From positions 744,001 to 808,000 of the forward strand of contig NZ_LR590469.1 of the NCBI RefSeq assembly GCF_901472495.1: a stretch of DNA of 64,000 bases. The letters run 5' to 3'. Both the position numbers and the translations under genes were made by a program. Of the stretch, positions 63,587-64,000 are shown piece after piece (positions within the stretch are counted from its first letter, which is position 1; the number at the start of each line of letters is the position of its first letter). The stretch comes from Yersinia enterocolitica subsp. enterocolitica (GTDB lineage: Bacteria; Pseudomonadota; Gammaproteobacteria; Enterobacterales; Enterobacteriaceae). Under the pieces are notes generated by a model that saw only the letters and a program-made list of their open reading frames with translations, had not been told where the DNA came from and did no database searches.

Positions 63587-64000
63587 TCATATGGCTATTG
63601 TTTGGGGCATGAGTGGGGCATTGTCATTAAAACCAGCGTTCAAAATAGCCATCTGATCAAGGTTGTTCTCTGACATCCATTTCCCGTATACGTTGTAAAT
63701 CATCTGTGCCGATGCGTGGCCCATTTGATTTGCTACAAAGTTTGGATTGGCCCCCGCACTTAATGCCCAGCATGCAAATGTATGACGAGATTCGTATGCT
63801 TTTCTGTGCCTAATCCTGGCCTTCTTTAACATGGTATTCCATGCTGTTCCAATTGACCCAGGGGAGTACCAATGACCACCATTGCCATTTCTGGCTGAAA
63901 TCTTTGGACAGAATACGAAAGTACACTGATCTACTCGTTCCTTGGCAAATTCCCTCAAGTTAACTGTGATGTCATGACATTCACCCAGGCGCGTCATCGC
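63587..64000 (-). CDS. Tyrosine recombinase / phage integrase, C-terminal part
   Basis: The frame is open through the right edge, so only about 137 C-terminal residues are seen. The catalytic region is recognisable: ESRHTFACWALSAG with the second Arg, NQMGHAS with a His, and the nucleophilic Tyr in YNVYGKW. It lies 24 bases from the ycgN stop, tail-to-tail. It is presumably the int gene at the left end of a prophage or island extending out of the window. Confidence 0.85.
   Translation of the reverse strand, partial: AMTRLGECHDITVNLREFAKERVDQCTFVFCPKISARNGNGGHWYSPGSIGTAWNTMLKKARIRHRKAYESRHTFACWALSAGANPNFVANQMGHASAQMIYNVYGKWMSENNLDQMAILNAGFNDNAPLMPQTIAI

Overview
The window reads as a chromosomal segment of a Yersinia species. 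Most proteins are close, near-full-length counterparts of Escherichia coli K-12 proteins as I remember them, in blocks of conserved enterobacterial order. The intergenic spaces carry ERIC-type repeats in the forms typical of Yersinia. A ShlA/ShlB-like two-partner secretion locus sits beside argS, edd is missing between zwf and eda, and a dtpB-like gene lies between ruvB and znuB. The species cannot be fixed from sequence alone; an enterocolitica-group Yersinia is my guess.

Layout. 1-5.1 kb: sulfate/dicarboxylate-type SulP transporter dauA, a membrane diguanylate cyclase preceded by tiny ORFs, and two tRNA-Ser(GGA) genes flanking an exported GDPD-fold protein with degraded active-site motifs. 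5.3-9.8 kb: ghrA, ycdX-ycdY, yceB and mdtH. 9.8-12.2 kb: an AT-rich accessory patch with a DUF4225-like protein and a convergent small membrane protein. 12.2-16 kb: rimJ-yceH-mviM-murJ. 16-23 kb: AT-rich two-partner secretion pair (transporter, then a 1625-aa exoprotein). 23-31 kb: argS, yecM, cutC, cmoB-cmoA, yecN, yecE, yecD. 31-37 kb: a damaged FmdB-type zinc-ribbon gene, aspS, nudB (both ends inside ERIC repeats), yebC, ruvC, ruvAB. 37-44 kb: dtpB, divergent znuBC/znuA with a Zur box, mepM, lpxM. 44-49 kb: pykA, hexR, zwf, eda with a HexR-type operator. 49-54.6 kb: an mdtU-like leader peptide with mdtJI, then yoaB, yoaA, tsaB and a Slp-family lipoprotein. 54.8-59.8 kb: fadD with a FadR-type site, rnd, minCDE. 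60-63.6 kb: a small exported protein behind a Fur-like box, ycgL, a lytic transglycosylase, ycgM, ycgN. The right edge enters a tyrosine recombinase gene, probably the start of a prophage or island.

Functional groups: Holliday-junction processing (ruvABC) under an SOS-type palindrome; zinc uptake (znuABC) under Zur; pentose-phosphate entry and pyruvate kinase (zwf, pykA) with their regulator hexR; tRNA modification (cmoAB, tsaB); division-site placement (minCDE); envelope building (murJ, lpxM, mepM). The accessory parts are the DUF4225 patch, the two-partner secretion locus, the tRNA-Ser/GDPD interval, the Fur-box gene and the integrase. No CRISPR array, rRNA or complete insertion sequence was seen.
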